64,000 nucleotides of DNA from Marasmius tenuissimus (taxonomy: Eukaryota; Basidiomycota; Agaricomycetes; Agaricales; Marasmiaceae). Within the stretch, counting starts at the first letter, position 1, and the number at the start of each line of letters is the position of its first letter. Below are positions 1-12,357 of this stretch, in pieces. The position numbers were made by a program, and so were the translations under genes. The stretch covers positions 868,001 through 932,000 of the forward strand of contig JAQOTA010000047.1 in NCBI GenBank assembly GCA_029532415.1, in the 5' to 3' direction. The notes below the pieces were generated by a model, which was given only the letters and a program-made list of their open reading frames with translations, was not told where the DNA came from and did no database searches.

Positions 1-3000
1 ACACCATAGTGGGCGTTGTCTTCCGGCGCGCCATCGACGATCCTAACAAGAGTCAAAGCCATGATGAATGGTCACTCGATAAGATGACACCCACTTGTAT
101 TGAAAGGTCAACCCAAAACTCGCTTCAGACCTCCGTGTTCGCTGTCCAAACGGGCTTTAGATGACTAGGTACACCAAGTATATCGCCACATTTACCTGCA
201 CGGATAGATGCAAGCTAGAATGGATGAGGTCAGAAGTAGCCTCTCGCATGAGACAAACACGACCTACTTGACGACCGACGGTTGCCTCGAAAGCGTCGTG
301 CTCAACTCCGTAAAATGCCTTCATCTCATAAGCCAAAATCCGACGACACAGGCTGAGATACCCACGTCGCGAAGAATACAAAACACTATCAGGAGATTTA
401 AACAACACGACTGGAAGATGGTCAAGCCGCACCCACCTTGTGCTCAATCAAGCCTTCTGCAATGGCATGGGATATCCCAACTCCCTCCCTCGGCGATGTT
501 CCTCTTCCGAGTTCGTCCACGAGCACTAGCGTCTTCGGCGTAGCCAACCCTATTATCGTCGATGAGCGCCCGATGAAGAGGTCTTTTGGGGTACCACAAA
601 ACCCCTACCCAGAATCATCGCGGAAGTAGCCATCTCGCTCGCAAATGTACTAAGACCCTTCTCCATATCGTCGTCATTCGAGAGTCTCGTAAGAAGCGCG
701 TCGTGAATCCTGGATCACCATGAGCAAGGAGCGTCAAAGTTGAGTAGTAGTGAGAAGCACGTACTTGAAACTTGCATATTCCGCCGGTACAAAGCTCCCA
801 CACATCGCCATGACCGTCAGGAGTGCGACTTGCCGTAGGTAGGTGCTTTTCCCGGACATGCTAGTGGTATTGGAGTCAGGTTGTATCCAAATTACCCAGA
901 AAGAGATATCCTCACTTGGGCCCTTGTATAATCTGGAAGGAAGATGAGTCGTCGCAGTAGACATCATTCGGCACAACGGTCCCGGCTGACTTGACGGTCT
1001 CAAGAATGGGATGACGACCAGACTTAATAGCAAGCGTTCCTGTAAATTCGGGACGAACTGGTGAGAATATGAGCGTCGAACGTCCATACTGTACTAGAAA
1101 GCGACACAGAAAGCTTACCATGGTTGCGCACTAGGCGAAGAGTCAACGGCAGCAAAAGGTGAAATCAAACTCGGAGCAAAATATGAGTCCGGAAGAGCGC
1201 ACTGATAGCTGCATGGGAGAACGACCACAACATATCGGTCAGTGCAACCTGCATTTAAGATATAAATTCTGGGTAGAGGTGGAGAACGAAGTGGAACCAC
1301 CTACGGCCTCGGATGCCTTGTAGAGCGCCCCAATGTCCACGAGGATCTCCGCCACCATGTCTCGGATGATTCTGTGTTTTCAAGAGATTGAGCATCGATG
1401 AAAATGTGAACGCGATCCACATACTTGTCGCTCAGTATGAGAGTTTCGTCTAACGCGTCCTTCATTCTCGCATTCATCTTCTTCTGCTCGCGCCAAGCAG
1501 TCAGTGATATGGACTTTGCCCCGTCCCAAAGGGAAGAGGAAGCTCACCAGTTCCATGGTGCTGAATTGCCATTTTGCCTTCTTCAACGTAGCATTGATGA
1601 ATCCCTTGGGCAATCCGTCTTCAACGTCGCTCTTCTTCAGCGAAAACACGAAACCGGATTCCAGATAAACGAGCGTCAGCGGAAGCCCATGAGCCTCTGA
1701 TAACGTAGTGTTGAGTGTGTAGATATCCCCAACGTTCTCTTTGTAAGTTTCCCGTGCGACGTCCAAGAGCCGATTGTAGTTGGCCTAGAAATCCAGGCTC
1801 GGGATGATTGTCATGTAGTCGAACACGAGTCGCTTACCTTGACAGCATACACCCTGGTATTGGTCGCTGCTATCCCGTGCTTCGTAGGATGTCAACAAAC
1901 TGACCAAGTCCGTTGGACATGAATCATCCTTACCTTCGCAGAGATACTGTCTTCGTTCAGACTTGACCGAATCAAGTCATCAATCTTCTCCAGGCGTTCG
2001 TCCGACAACATCTGGAGGTGAAACCTGAGGAGAAGCCTAATCGAGATTTACCGCAAAGCTTACTGTATGCACGATTCTCAACAACTGCGACTTGCTGTTC
2101 ACCAAGGCATTCTGCAGGAGGGGTAAATTCTGTATTATCTTGCGCAGATCCAGCATCTGCGATACACGAGCCGATGCGCCCTGAGCCAATGTTGATGGTC
2201 TTGCTTCGGATGATACTAGCTGCAGGCAAGATTGAATGATGCTACAGTATGATAGCGCCGTTGTGCTTACCATAGAAATCAGTTTATCGAGATCTAGCTT
2301 GGTCAGGGCTTTGAGACTGGTTCGGACTTCGCTGAAGATGTCCTGGTCTTGTACGAATTCTGGGAGAATCAATCAAATCGCGTCAAGAGTGGTATGTGAG
2401 GACAATATACCCTCTACAACGTCGAGTCGCGCGTTGATCGAAGTCTGGACTGAAAGCGAAATTCTCAGCATTTTACGCGATGACACGAGTATTCACCAAC
2501 CAGTGAGGGGAGACAGAATGTTAACGCGTAGCAAACGCGACGCCATGGGAGTATACGTATGATTCAGCGCTCTGCAAGACACTGAACCTCAGCATGGTGA
2601 CGGCAACTTGATCGCTTGCGTGAAGTACCCGAACAATGAATGAGTAGACTTTTTGAAAGCCATGTTGCCCACGAGCTCGAGGTTCTTTGCGCTCTCTGGA
2701 TCGATCATCATTGTGCCGTCAACAGGCACATAACGAATTCGCAACGACGCAGAGGCAAACCGAGTGTTGAGCCTGATTTCTGCGTATTTGAAGAGTGCAG
2801 AGCTTGCCGAAAGAGCATAATATCTGGGTATGTGTAAGAGAACTATGCATGTATGCGACAATAAGCAGATCCTTACTTGTCCGATATTGCCAATATAGTG
2901 CCTGCCCGTTCCTCATCGTCAACACAAAGTTGCTGAATGAATTCCAGCCCTACGACGATTCTCAGTCGAGTGTGAGAGAACAACGCGAGAGATAGAACTC

Positions 3001-3572
3001 ACCGGACTGTTCGTTATAGTACTTTCTAGGTAAAGTCTCAACAGGAACGCCTTGAAACTCCTCCTGAATGAGCTCGACAAGCATCGATTGCCCAGATTGT
3101 CGATTCCTTCTGGCCTGCCCGCGGTCAGAAGCACTCAGGAAAGTGTCGGGCACCAGAATCATTGATGGTTGGTGAAGATGAAGCTGGTGCAGTGTCTTCA
3201 CGTAGGTCTGGCAATCCGCAAGCTGCGTACCGTTGTTAATGTCGATCTGCAATTCGGTCGAGGTACACTCACCTGAACCAACACAACACGGCCCGTATCC
3301 ATATCTATCGCAGCCATTCCAACTTCTCGAGAGATACCTCTTCCTTCAAGTAATGTGATAGTATAGCTCCCTTCATAACGGGTCGATGCTGCTGTTTGTG
3401 GTCTTGCTGTCGGAGGTCTCGCAGTTGGAGGTCGAGTTTGGGCCGTCCAAGGGCGACTATTATCATCGGTTTCAGGCGTACTTTGACCTATCATAGGACG
3501 TCTACCAAGGGTTTGGCCCAGGCTGAATCCCCTTGAGAATTGTCGAACAGTAGTCGAAGGTCGCGTCGACAT
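1..3572 (-). CDS. MSH4: MutS homologue MSH4, meiotic crossover protein (3' end beyond window)
   Basis: Multi-exon gene on the minus strand, truncated by the left edge. The ATG at 3572 opens a low-complexity Ser/Thr/Pro/Arg head with repeated RPPTA units, followed by the MutS connector-type segment containing [19 protein letters not shown], typical of MSH4. The ATPase domain shows [12 protein letters not shown]. After removal of a GT-AG intron (about 863-918) it contains an intact Walker A, GPNMSGKST, then YLRQVALL. Near the edge an exon encodes [12 protein letters not shown], the MSH4 version of the MutS C-terminal motif. MSH4 normally pairs with MSH5 to stabilise double Holliday junctions in meiosis; it lacks the MutS mismatch-recognition domain. 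It shares a 91-bp intergenic stretch with the divergent UCH gene. Family assignment is firm; exact exon borders are not. Confidence 0.9.
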
Positions 3573-3663
3573 CACGGCTCGTGATTGAGTTTATGGGCGC
3601 TTGTTTCCTTGATCTCTTTTGTCTCTTGCCGCGTTCACTGAGACGACCACTCAGCTTCTTGTG
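3573..3663. promoter_or_regulatory. Short divergent promoter between MSH4 and UCH37-like gene
   Basis: Only 91 bp separate the two head-to-head start codons (minus-strand ATG at 3572, plus-strand ATG at 3664), so the two genes must share promoter sequence. No clear TATA box is visible. It contains CT-rich stretches of the kind often seen near fungal transcription starts. Confidence 0.6.
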
Positions 3664-5351
3664 ATGGCGTCAGACAGTATTGATCTCGTTGGCGGTCCTT
3701 TCGCAGTCATTGAATCCGATCCTGGTTCGCACATTGCCCATTATTACATCTCGGAAGAAGCTCACCTACGTTTGCAGGCGTTTTCACTTCTCTGACTCGT
3801 CGACTAGGCATCAAGAACATTGAACTCGTCGAACTCTACGATATCGAACCTTGGGCTGTGGACCATCTCCAACCACACGGTCTCATACTGTGTTTTAGCT
3901 GGAAGAAGGACAAAGATTCTCAAGACCACCGGTCACACCCAGACGATTCACAGAACGACCCAAGTGAACAAGTGTGGTTCGCCAACCAATTGAGCGACGA
4001 TGCCTGCGCATCACACGCAATACTCAATGTATTATTCAACTGCGACAATGAGATAGTGGATGTTGGGGAGGATTTGTTAACATTTCGAGAGGAGACTCAG
4101 GATATGTCTGGAGTTGTGAGCCTATGTGTTCATGTCGAATTGATTTCGATACTGACGAGGATAGATGAAAGGCCTAGCGATCTCAAGTTCTCATCTAATA
4201 CGAAAGGCTCACAACTCTTTGGCACGGTGAGTGAATCGTACTTGCCCGTAATTCATCTCTCTTAACCTCGTTGTTTTGCCAGGCCGGCTGACCTCCGCGG
4301 TGCGCAAAATACCATCGCCCTTACGAGCCTCACTGCTCGAAAAAAGGCTATCAAGTCTGCCACTGCGAAGACATCTATCAAGTCCAAACAAAACACGAAG
4401 ACTACGACCAAGGGTGGGACTACGAAGGCAGCCAAAAAGAACGAAGAGAAAGAGAAAGATTCAGAAGAAGAAGAAGCATACCACTTCATTGGATACGTCC
4501 CAGCATACGGGAAAGTCTGGGAATTAGACGGATTCAAATCACATCCTTTGGAAGTCGGCGAACTCGGATCGTCTTCATCCTCGTCTTCTTCCACGACGGG
4601 ATGGATGGACATAGTGCGCCCTGCATTGCGGATGAAGATGGCTAAGTATGGAGATAGTGGCCGCTTCAGCTTGCTGGCCGTAGTCGACGGGCTGTACGAA
4701 AAAGCCAGTGATGATTGGATGTTCTGGAAGAGGGAGAGAAAGTCGGTCGAGAGGCGTTTGGCGGCAGTAGACCCTAGTTGGAAGACAAAGGTTGGTGGGG
4801 CTTTGTGCAAGCAGAATTGGCGAGAACTTATGCTTTTCTCCCAGGTAGAGCAGGCGATCCTCTTTTCAGCCGAGGAAGCTTGTGAGCTATCAGAGAGCTA
4901 TCTCGCTCTGCTACCTGACCATTCGAAACAGCCGACGTTTGCTTCTTCGTTTGCAAGTCGCAGACTCGATTCAGACCTGAAAATTCTTCGAGAGAATGAC
5001 CCTGGAAAGCTCGTCAAAATGTACGAAACGGCGGTGAAAGAATGTCTGAACGCTAAGGTTTCAGTGGAGGACGAGCTGTCAAAGGGAAAGGGGGTTGAGG
5101 TGAGTGGTCTTTGTATCTGCGTGCAGCCTCGGCTACTCACTACTTTTTATCAGGCTGACCACATAAAGCGCACTCATGATTACGAGCCGTTCCTCTGTGA
5201 ATTCGTGAAGTGCCTGCACGCTGAAGGTTTGGTCGACGCCTTGATCGATCAACCCAAACCGAAGAAGGCAGCAACGAACGGGAAGTCGAAGCCGAGGAAG
5301 AAGACAAAACTCGACAAGCATGCGGACGACGGTGGGACTTGGGGGCCTTGA
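3664..5351 (+). CDS. UCHL5: Ubiquitin C-terminal hydrolase, UCH37/UCHL5 type (peptidase C12)
   Basis: Deubiquitinase predicted to release ubiquitin at the proteasome or a chromatin complex. Exon 1 (3664-3724) encodes MASDSIDLVGGPFAVIESDPG and joins exon 2 at 3778, giving VFTSLTRRLGIKNIELVELYDIE. The catalytic core is visible: oxyanion Gln and nucleophile Cys in FANQLSDDACASHAILN, His in AYHFIGYVP, and Asp in WELDGF. A Lys/Thr-rich insert (about 4330-4470) lies between the Cys and His segments, as in the long crossover loop of this subfamily. After an intron ending at about 5153 the C-terminus gives KRTHDYEPFLCEFVKCL, matching the UCH37-like domain that binds proteasomal Rpn13, and ends in a Lys-rich tail. 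One of two UCH genes in the window. Confidence 0.9.
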
Positions 5352-6504
5352 CTCCAGCAATTATCCACATTTGCGCGAAAACTTCGTTTGTCTGCTTCAT
5401 GACGGTCGGCGACGGTTATCTTTGGTTTATATGATGGTGATCTGGTGGATTGTCAGTGTATTTTATGGTGTTTAGGAAATCTGACGTGTGCTCGTTGGAT
5501 CGGACAGGTATTGTTAGAGCTGGAGAAGATGGGTGAACCTGGCTACAAATTCTCAGTCGACGAGCTTGTCAACTACCTGGTAGGTCAGGAACCCCTCTGG
5601 TATGTGTTGTTCAATATGATGAGAAAGACCTCCGTCCTTACGCTCTATTCCCTCCTCAGCCATTTCAGCGGTCAAAACCTTTCTCTAATGGACATGCATT
5701 CTTAGCGAGTCGGCTCTTCCCGCCTTGACAGGGTTGCTGTTTGGTACACCGTGTCCGTTTGCGTTTCGCTCGTTTCGATGTGTGCCAATCGTTGAATAAG
5801 ACCGTGGTGTTGTAGGTTATGCCGTGCCTGCGAGACTGAGGCGTACGAGTCGACTTCGGCTTCAGTGACGGCACATAGATCATCATTTACGCCGCTGTGG
5901 ACTGACTGAGACTCACTGCATCCGCTAATAATACCGCGACGCGACGCTCAAGTCTCTTGTTACGAGCGTAGCTCATATTGGGTGAATGGCTAGGGCGTGG
6001 GTCCAGCGCCAAGCTGCTGCGGCTGGCTTGTGCGCACAACTCACATCGGACAGCACAGGTTTTCGATCGTGGACCTCTTCTCTTGCCACAATAACGGCCT
6101 CTCAATTCTTGGACGCAACTCTCATGCCACACAGTATGCAGGGCTTTTTGGGGGATTCCGTCCGGTGTATCGGGCTGGTAACCTCTCTGACTCACTGGCT
6201 CAAGGGAGCCTAATTCTGGTTAATTGTGTCTTCCGTCACCATAAATCACTGATGCGGCCTGATACTTTTATCAGGATATCAGTTTTGTATCGTCAAGGCG
6301 GGAAGGTTACGGATACGGATCATGCGCCTCGAGGCCTTGGATGCATCGCGTTCTCTCTGTCATGTCCGATCTCTTCCTATTGTTCAAGACTGACTCGACC
6401 TGGATGGGGATGGGCCTATTCTTCTGCTGGGCAGGTTGGAAGAACAACAAGAAATCCCGCGGCAACAATGTCTCAGCTGGCCCGACCACACTTCATAGGG
6501 AGAC
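5352..6504. other. Intergenic, no supportable gene
   Basis: Several overlapping open frames exist on both strands, but none shows a recognisable motif or a consistent splice pattern. The last part leads into the TATA box of the small gene at 6651. Confidence 0.5.
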
Positions 6505-6511
6505 TATAAAA
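6505..6511 (+). promoter_or_regulatory. TATA box of the pheromone-like gene
   Basis: TATAAAA followed directly by GATGGG, about 140 nt upstream of the ATG at 6651. A CT-rich probable 5' leader follows (6530-6650). The second pheromone gene has a very similar ATAAATAGATGGG box. Confidence 0.6.
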
Positions 6512-6650
6512 GATGGGCTGGCGACGACGCAAAGGCCAATTTAACTCGATCTTTACCACCTCACCTGCAACCTCAACTCTTACCGCTTTTAAAGCGTATT
6601 TCGTCTCTCTCGCAACTACCTCCAACACTCATCCACACGACTAGTCCTTG

Positions 6651-6818
6651 ATGGATTCTTTTATCATCTTGCCGATAATCATACATAACGCCGACGAGCA
6701 TCTTAAGGCAGCCTTGGAAAACACCAACGCACACTCGTCTTCACCGGAGACATCCGAAGTCCCTGTCGATGAAGAAGCCTGCACGCGAGGTGCAGGGAAC
6801 TTTTGCATTGTCACTTAA
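6651..6818 (+). CDS. Putative farnesylated mating-pheromone precursor (55 aa, CaaX end CIVT)
   Basis: Intronless 55-codon reading frame. It starts MDSF, the usual start of basidiomycete lipopeptide pheromone precursors, and ends GAGNFCIVT followed by TAA. CIVT is a CaaX box (Cys, two aliphatic residues, then Thr) that should allow farnesylation and carboxymethylation of Cys52. The residues before it are Gly-rich with an aromatic residue at -1 (TRGAGNFC), as in many mature mushroom pheromones. An acidic pair (EE, residues 41-42) about ten residues upstream could mark the N-terminal processing site. It has its own TATA box and leader. No STE3-type receptor gene is seen nearby. The main alternative is a chance ORF, but start, length, Gly-rich tail and CaaX together make that unlikely. 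Confidence 0.7.
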   Translation: MDSFIILPIIIHNADEHLKAALENTNAHSSSPETSEVPVDEEACTRGAGNFCIVT

Positions 6819-7362
6819 TCTTGCGAACCTACGGCCACTATGCCCTGCACGCTGTGAGTATGTTCGACCCCGGTATATCATAAACTTGATTGCTTATCAT
6901 GGATGGACCTTCTAGATTTCGGTCATACCAATATGGCCTAGATTCTTGTATCTGTGTCTCTTGGAGCGCAGCGAACTGTCGCTTCATTCTGCTTCGTTCT
7001 ATGTATATTGACAACCCTCTCTCCTTGCTTGTATTCGTTCTTTTCGCGATACACGGACACTGTAATTCCCCTTTTATAATTGACCTCTATGTAGCCCTAT
7101 GCCATCAGTAATATCTATGCTATCTGCTCATGCTCAAGGACCTCATTCTCGTCGATTAAGTAAGTTGTGGTGCAAGTGTTGAAACTCAGATGCCACTGTT
7201 CACACCGAACGGTAAAGCACAGTCCGGAGTCCGGACCTGTGCAGGCGCTGCGTGGGAAGCAACTTCCAATATTGTCACAGCTGCATTCGACAACGTCGAC
7301 GACATATCTCAACCCCACCAAACCAGACAGCGCCCTCACCGACGTGGCCATAATTCATTATC
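6819..7362. other. 3' flank of pheromone-like gene and VPS35 promoter region
   Basis: No reading frame with recognisable features. A GTGAGT-like donor soon after the pheromone stop could belong to a 3' UTR intron. Confidence 0.4.
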
Positions 7363-10300
7363 ATGGCCGCACCAGTGGTGGAGGAGGGAAAGCTCCTCAG
7401 TGAGGCCCTCAATACGGTCAAAATCCAGACTCAGCAGATGAAGCGAAATCTGGCAAGTATCGAACCTTCTCATTTTACCCCCGAGTGACTGACATAGTTC
7501 TCGTTGACCTGTAGGAACTCGACCAACTTATGGATGGTCTAAAGAGTGCAAGTGTGATGCTGGCAGAGCTACGGACGTCTTCACTATCACCCAAACAATA
7601 CTATGAACTCTGTACGTGACCCCCTCAGATGGACCCGCAGCCGTGCCAGAAGAGACTGACGCGCAGTTTTTCACAAGATATGGCGGTTTTCGATGCACTA
7701 CGGCACCTTTCGAATTATCTCTATGATGCACACCAAGCGGGTCGACATCATCTGGCGGATTTGTACGAGCTGGTTCAATACGCAGGCAACATCGTACCGC
7801 GACTCTACCTGATGATAACTGTCGGTTCAGTTTATATGTCCATACCTGATGCACCGGTGAAGGAAGTCATGAAGGATATGATGGAAATGTCGAGGGGTGT
7901 CCTCCACCCGATTCGAGGTCTATTCCTCAGACACTATCTGAGTGGGCAGACAAGGGATCACTTGCCGATTGGTATGGACAATGGGTACGTATTCGCTACC
8001 TATTTAGATGACTGCGCTTTTGACCTACTCTATCTCTCTGTCTGCAGACCCACAGGAAACCTTCAAGATTCCATCCAATTCGTCCTTACCAACTTCATCG
8101 AAATGAACAAACTCTGGGTTCGACTGCAGCACCAAGGACATTCGCGAGATCGGGAGAAACGTGAAATGGAGCGCAAGGAGCTCCGGATTCTTGTGGGCAC
8201 CAACCTCGTTCGTCTGAGTCAACTCGATGGAGTGGACCTTGATATGTACCAAAGCGCAATCCTCCCCAGCATTCTCGAACAAGTTGTCAGCTGCAAGGAC
8301 GTTATCGCTCAGGAGTATCTTATGGAGGTCGTTATCCAGGTTTTCACCGACGAGTTCCATCTTCATACACTGGGCCCTTTCTTGTCGGCGACTGCGCAGT
8401 TACATCCGAAAGTCAATATCAAGCAAATAGTCATCGCGCTTATTGATCGGCTGGCGGCTTACGCTGCACGCGAGGCGGAGAACGAAGACCCTGAGGAGAC
8501 GAAACGACAGGAAGAAGCTGCTGCTAAGCGGTTAGCCGAGAAGGTCAAAACTCAGAAAGCACGCACGCGGGAAAGCGCTGCTACTGCCGACCACGATGTC
8601 CCTGCAGAAGCAAGCGCGTGGGGCTCATCAGATACTTCTGCACAAGACGATTCGGAAAAGCCCAACGGTGCGATCGTAGATGGGGAAATTGAAAAAGCCG
8701 ACGAAGGCAAAGGCAAGGAGAAGGAGAAGGCGGCTGAACCTGGGAAGGAGAGCGAAAAGGAGGACAGTGTGAAGAAGTTCAGGGGGGTTCCGGAGAACGT
8801 GCAGCTGTTCGAGGTGTTCTGGAAGCAGGTGGTGGAACTCATCAAAGTGCGTACGCCTCCGTCAGTCTACTTTTGTGGCAAGACACTGATGCTGACATCA
8901 GGCACGCCCTGACCTCTCGATACAAGACGTTACCGCTCTCTTTGTTTCCCTCACCAATCTCTCCTTGAGTTGTTATCCTGACCGGCTGGAGTATGTTGAT
9001 CAAGTTCTGGCATACACTGCCGAGAAGGTCAAGGAATATTCCGACAACCCCGACCTTCACGCCCAACAAACCACCTCGAATCTTTCAGCCCTTCTCGTTG
9101 CCCCGATCAACTCTTACCAATCAGTCCTGACTCTCTTAGCGATACCGAACTATGCCCCTCTCCTTTCCAAACAACTTTTCTCCACTCGACGGTCAATAGC
9201 GCATTCCATCGTCTCCTCTGTCTTGAAGAATGAGACAATCATCGAGACTCCAGAGGATGTGGATGGTGTACTAGAGCTTTGCCATGTGCTCATCAAGGAT
9301 CAATCGGATTCTGGACCACAGGCTGGACAGGGTGGCCAGCCTGCTCCGCGAGACCCACGGAGGCAAGGGCCGTATTACGAACGGGAAGAAATGGCGGAGG
9401 AACAGGGATGGGTTGCAAGAATGGTCCATCTCTTCAAGGCAGAGTCCTTGGATGTTCAATTCGAGGTAAGTTCATGATCATTCTCCGTTACGGAGGGCTC
9501 GGAGCTCATTGGAAATTTAGCTTTTGCAGACCGCACGGCGTCACTTTGACCTTGGCGGCGAACGGATGCGTTTCACCTTCCCTGCGCTGATAACATCTGC
9601 TATCAAACTCTGCAGGCGGTACAAGAATCGCGAGCATGTCGTAAGTCCTCACTATCGCCTTTTGCTTTCACATACCAAATATAACGCCACCTCCTGCCAC
9701 CTCGTGCTACCCTCCAGGAGAATGATTGGCAAAGCAAGGTCGCATCAATCCTCAAATTTGTCCGGCAGGTTACCTCGATACTCGCCACTCAGGTCGAGGC
9801 ACCGACAATAGCTCTCCGTCTCTTCCTCCTGTCAGCCCAGATCTCGGACGAGTGCGGCTTTGAGGACTTGACGTACGACTTCTATGTTCAGGCATTCAGC
9901 GTGTACGAAGATAACATATCGGAATCCCGGGCTCAGCTTCAAGCGATCACGTTAATCATTGGTACCCTTAGTGGCGCTAAGGTGTTTGGGGTGGACAATT
10001 ACGATACCCTCATCACCAAGGCAGCTCTTCACGGGGCGAAGTTGCTGAAAAAGAGTCACCAGGCAACGGCGGTTGGGCTCGCGAGTCATCTATGGTGGCA
10101 GGAGACACCTCCGGTGGCGTCGTCAGATAGTGAAACTCCTGCTCCTAACAAGGACGTCTCCGAGAAGAGTAAGGAGGATGGGGCATCCGAAAGCTCCGTG
10201 AAGGCTGTGAGTAAAATCGTTCAGGTTCCTGCGTCCTTTGCGGTCTCATTCTTTCCTTCCGACAGCACCCTCACCAGGATAGCAAGCGAGTCCTGGAATG

Positions 10301-10765
10301 TTTGCAGAAATCTCTGCGCATCGCGACTTCGGCAATTGAAGAGATTGTCACCGTACAACTGTATTGTGATACCCTTGATCACTATTTGTATTACTTAGAC
10401 CGGGGTACTCCTGCAGTAAGTTTATTTAGTTTATTTTTACTTCTATCCGTGCGGTTTTGTACCTGTTCTGATGGTCCTTGGTTATCCAGGTTGCCCCCAA
10501 GTTCGTCAACAGTTTGGTGGAGTTGATTACCTCCAGTATCGACAATGTGAACGCACCTGACGTCCACCCTTCGCAACGGGCTCCTCCGGGACTCATTGAG
10601 GGTGTTCAAACGCCCGAGATGATAATACGACACTTCAGAAACACATTGTATCATATACAGAGACGGAAGAACGCTGCCGCGGAGGGGTCCTCACCGAACG
10701 ACTCGAGGTGGGACGAAGTGGAGGTTGTGGGGGCTATGCTCAAAATGGGTATAGGACGATCGTAG
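7363..10765 (+). CDS. VPS35: VPS35, cargo-recognition core subunit of retromer
   Basis: Retromer subunit that retrieves receptors from endosomes. ATG at 7363; exon 1 ends in QTQQMKRNL. The next intron starts GCAAGT (GC-AG type), because only that splice keeps the frame into [20 protein letters not shown]. Family hallmarks follow: [10 protein letters not shown], then [20 protein letters not shown] and [12 protein letters not shown], the highly conserved N-terminal Vps26-binding region. The alpha-solenoid continues through [16 protein letters not shown] to the C-terminal helices. About 90 residues of Glu/Lys/Ala-rich low complexity (8480-8770) interrupt the solenoid. At least seven introns are visible (for example 7612-7677, a retained-looking in-frame one near 7986-8047, and one near 8848-8901). 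Ends ...[11 protein letters not shown] at 10765. Confidence 0.95.
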
Positions 10766-12357
10766 GTGTACGTGCAGCACGGACGCCTCAATACCTACGG
10801 ATTACTGGGTCTTGGCCCCCATTCCTGCTTCCCAGTCCGATCCTAGTCTCATATTCATGTATTTTATTCTTTCTCCGCCCTTGTTGTTGCCCTTGGATAA
10901 TAACGTTTCGCCCCTGGAAAAGATCTAGATCTTGCTTGCGTGTGGTCGCTGTTAGTTCTTCGATATCAGTGCGACATTCATTGGGTATGAGTGGAGTAAG
11001 GGCTCGTGTGATCCCTGTAGGACCCTTTCCAGACAGCTGTGGGAGCTTGTGTGAGGGAGGACGGAGGGAGAGACTGAGCCTGAACTCGACATTTGGAGGT
11101 GACCAAGGCCTCGCTTAGAGAGTCCGAGACGTCGGCAAAGAGCCCACTGTAGTCCAGCATATCCTCGACTCGCTGAATTGAGCTTCATATTCGAAGATCG
11201 GAGCGGAAGGAGAATCGCTGAAGCCCAGTGAGACATGTATATTCTCGGTACAAATAAATCGTTTCTATTATCTGAAGACAGGTCCAGGGTGTGCTCTCTC
11301 ATTCAGTTCATTCTTGCGCTGCAATCGTTACTGGTTCGGAATCGGACTGGCTAAAGGTCCCAAGAATCAGCCCGAGAGCGAAGGGTCCTGCAGCAGCGGT
11401 ACTTGCAGCGAAAGCCATTGAACCCGAGAGTCGGTGGATACGAGGGTGCGACTGTGAGAAGAAGGAGCGGGTCCGGATCGCTTATATGGCTGTCCGAAAA
11501 CGGCGTGCTTGAGCATTGATATTGAGACCGGTTGCTGTTGCTCTGGCCGGGTCTCAGGGAACTTAGAAGACCTCAGGGTGGTTGAGACTGAAGCCGGGTC
11601 GTGTTGGGGTCGACTTGACATCAGCTTTCCGCTGTATATGTCGTAAATTGGGAGCTTTCTCCACATGGGTGATAGTTTGCGACCACGAGCGATGGTATGT
11701 ACGTAGTTCCGAGTTCAAAGTTTATGCCATATTATGGTTTACCTTGCTTAAAAGTGCCAACGAGAAGGTACGACTTCGAGTCCAGACAACCACAGGTGTG
11801 GACAAAAGCGGGGTAATACAGGTCGTCAAGTAACCGAGGTGATTCTCAGCCCTCCTGATCTTGATTAAGGATTGCGATTGCTTACTCACGTAATACGCCG
11901 AAGGGGGCTTACGACAACCTCCATGGGCCCTTGGCATTCTATAGTAGGTAATCATGCCCGACTTCTACCGCTTGTTCTTCTCACTCGATCCTCTCATGGA
12001 TCGCTTTTGCAGTATAGACTGTAGCCGGTGATTCATATAGGGAGCGCGCTTATCGGTACTTTCTTTCCTTCAACTCTGATTAAATTGGAATTCGACATAT
12101 GCTACTTCCTTGTCTCCTTCACATCACCCCCTTCGAATGTTCCATTGTAGGAAAGATCTGGACTGGACGGTAGGCTTTCCCTGCTTTTCCATCGGTGCTA
12201 TGTAGGCGTTACCACACTCCATTGCAGGGTAGTTGCAATTGTATCATCCCGGTAAAAACCTGTAAAAACATATAAAGGAACATAGCGGATCCAAGTGATG
12301 CCTAAGCTCCCCCTCCCCTTCCCCTAGTCCTTTCCTTCTCGACCGCCGTGATACAAG
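10766..12357. other. Intergenic, no supportable gene
   Basis: About 1.6 kb without a coherent reading frame. A 14-bp perfect palindrome (AAGATCTAGATCTT) lies near 10919-10932 and an AATAAA-like element at about 11253. CT-rich sequence just before 12358 is probably the leader of the next gene. Confidence 0.5.

Noticed and set aside
5887..6195. Minus-strand 102-codon Arg/Cys-rich frame as a zinc-finger protein
   Set aside because: The Cys spacing fits no known finger and several overlapping frames are open in the same place.
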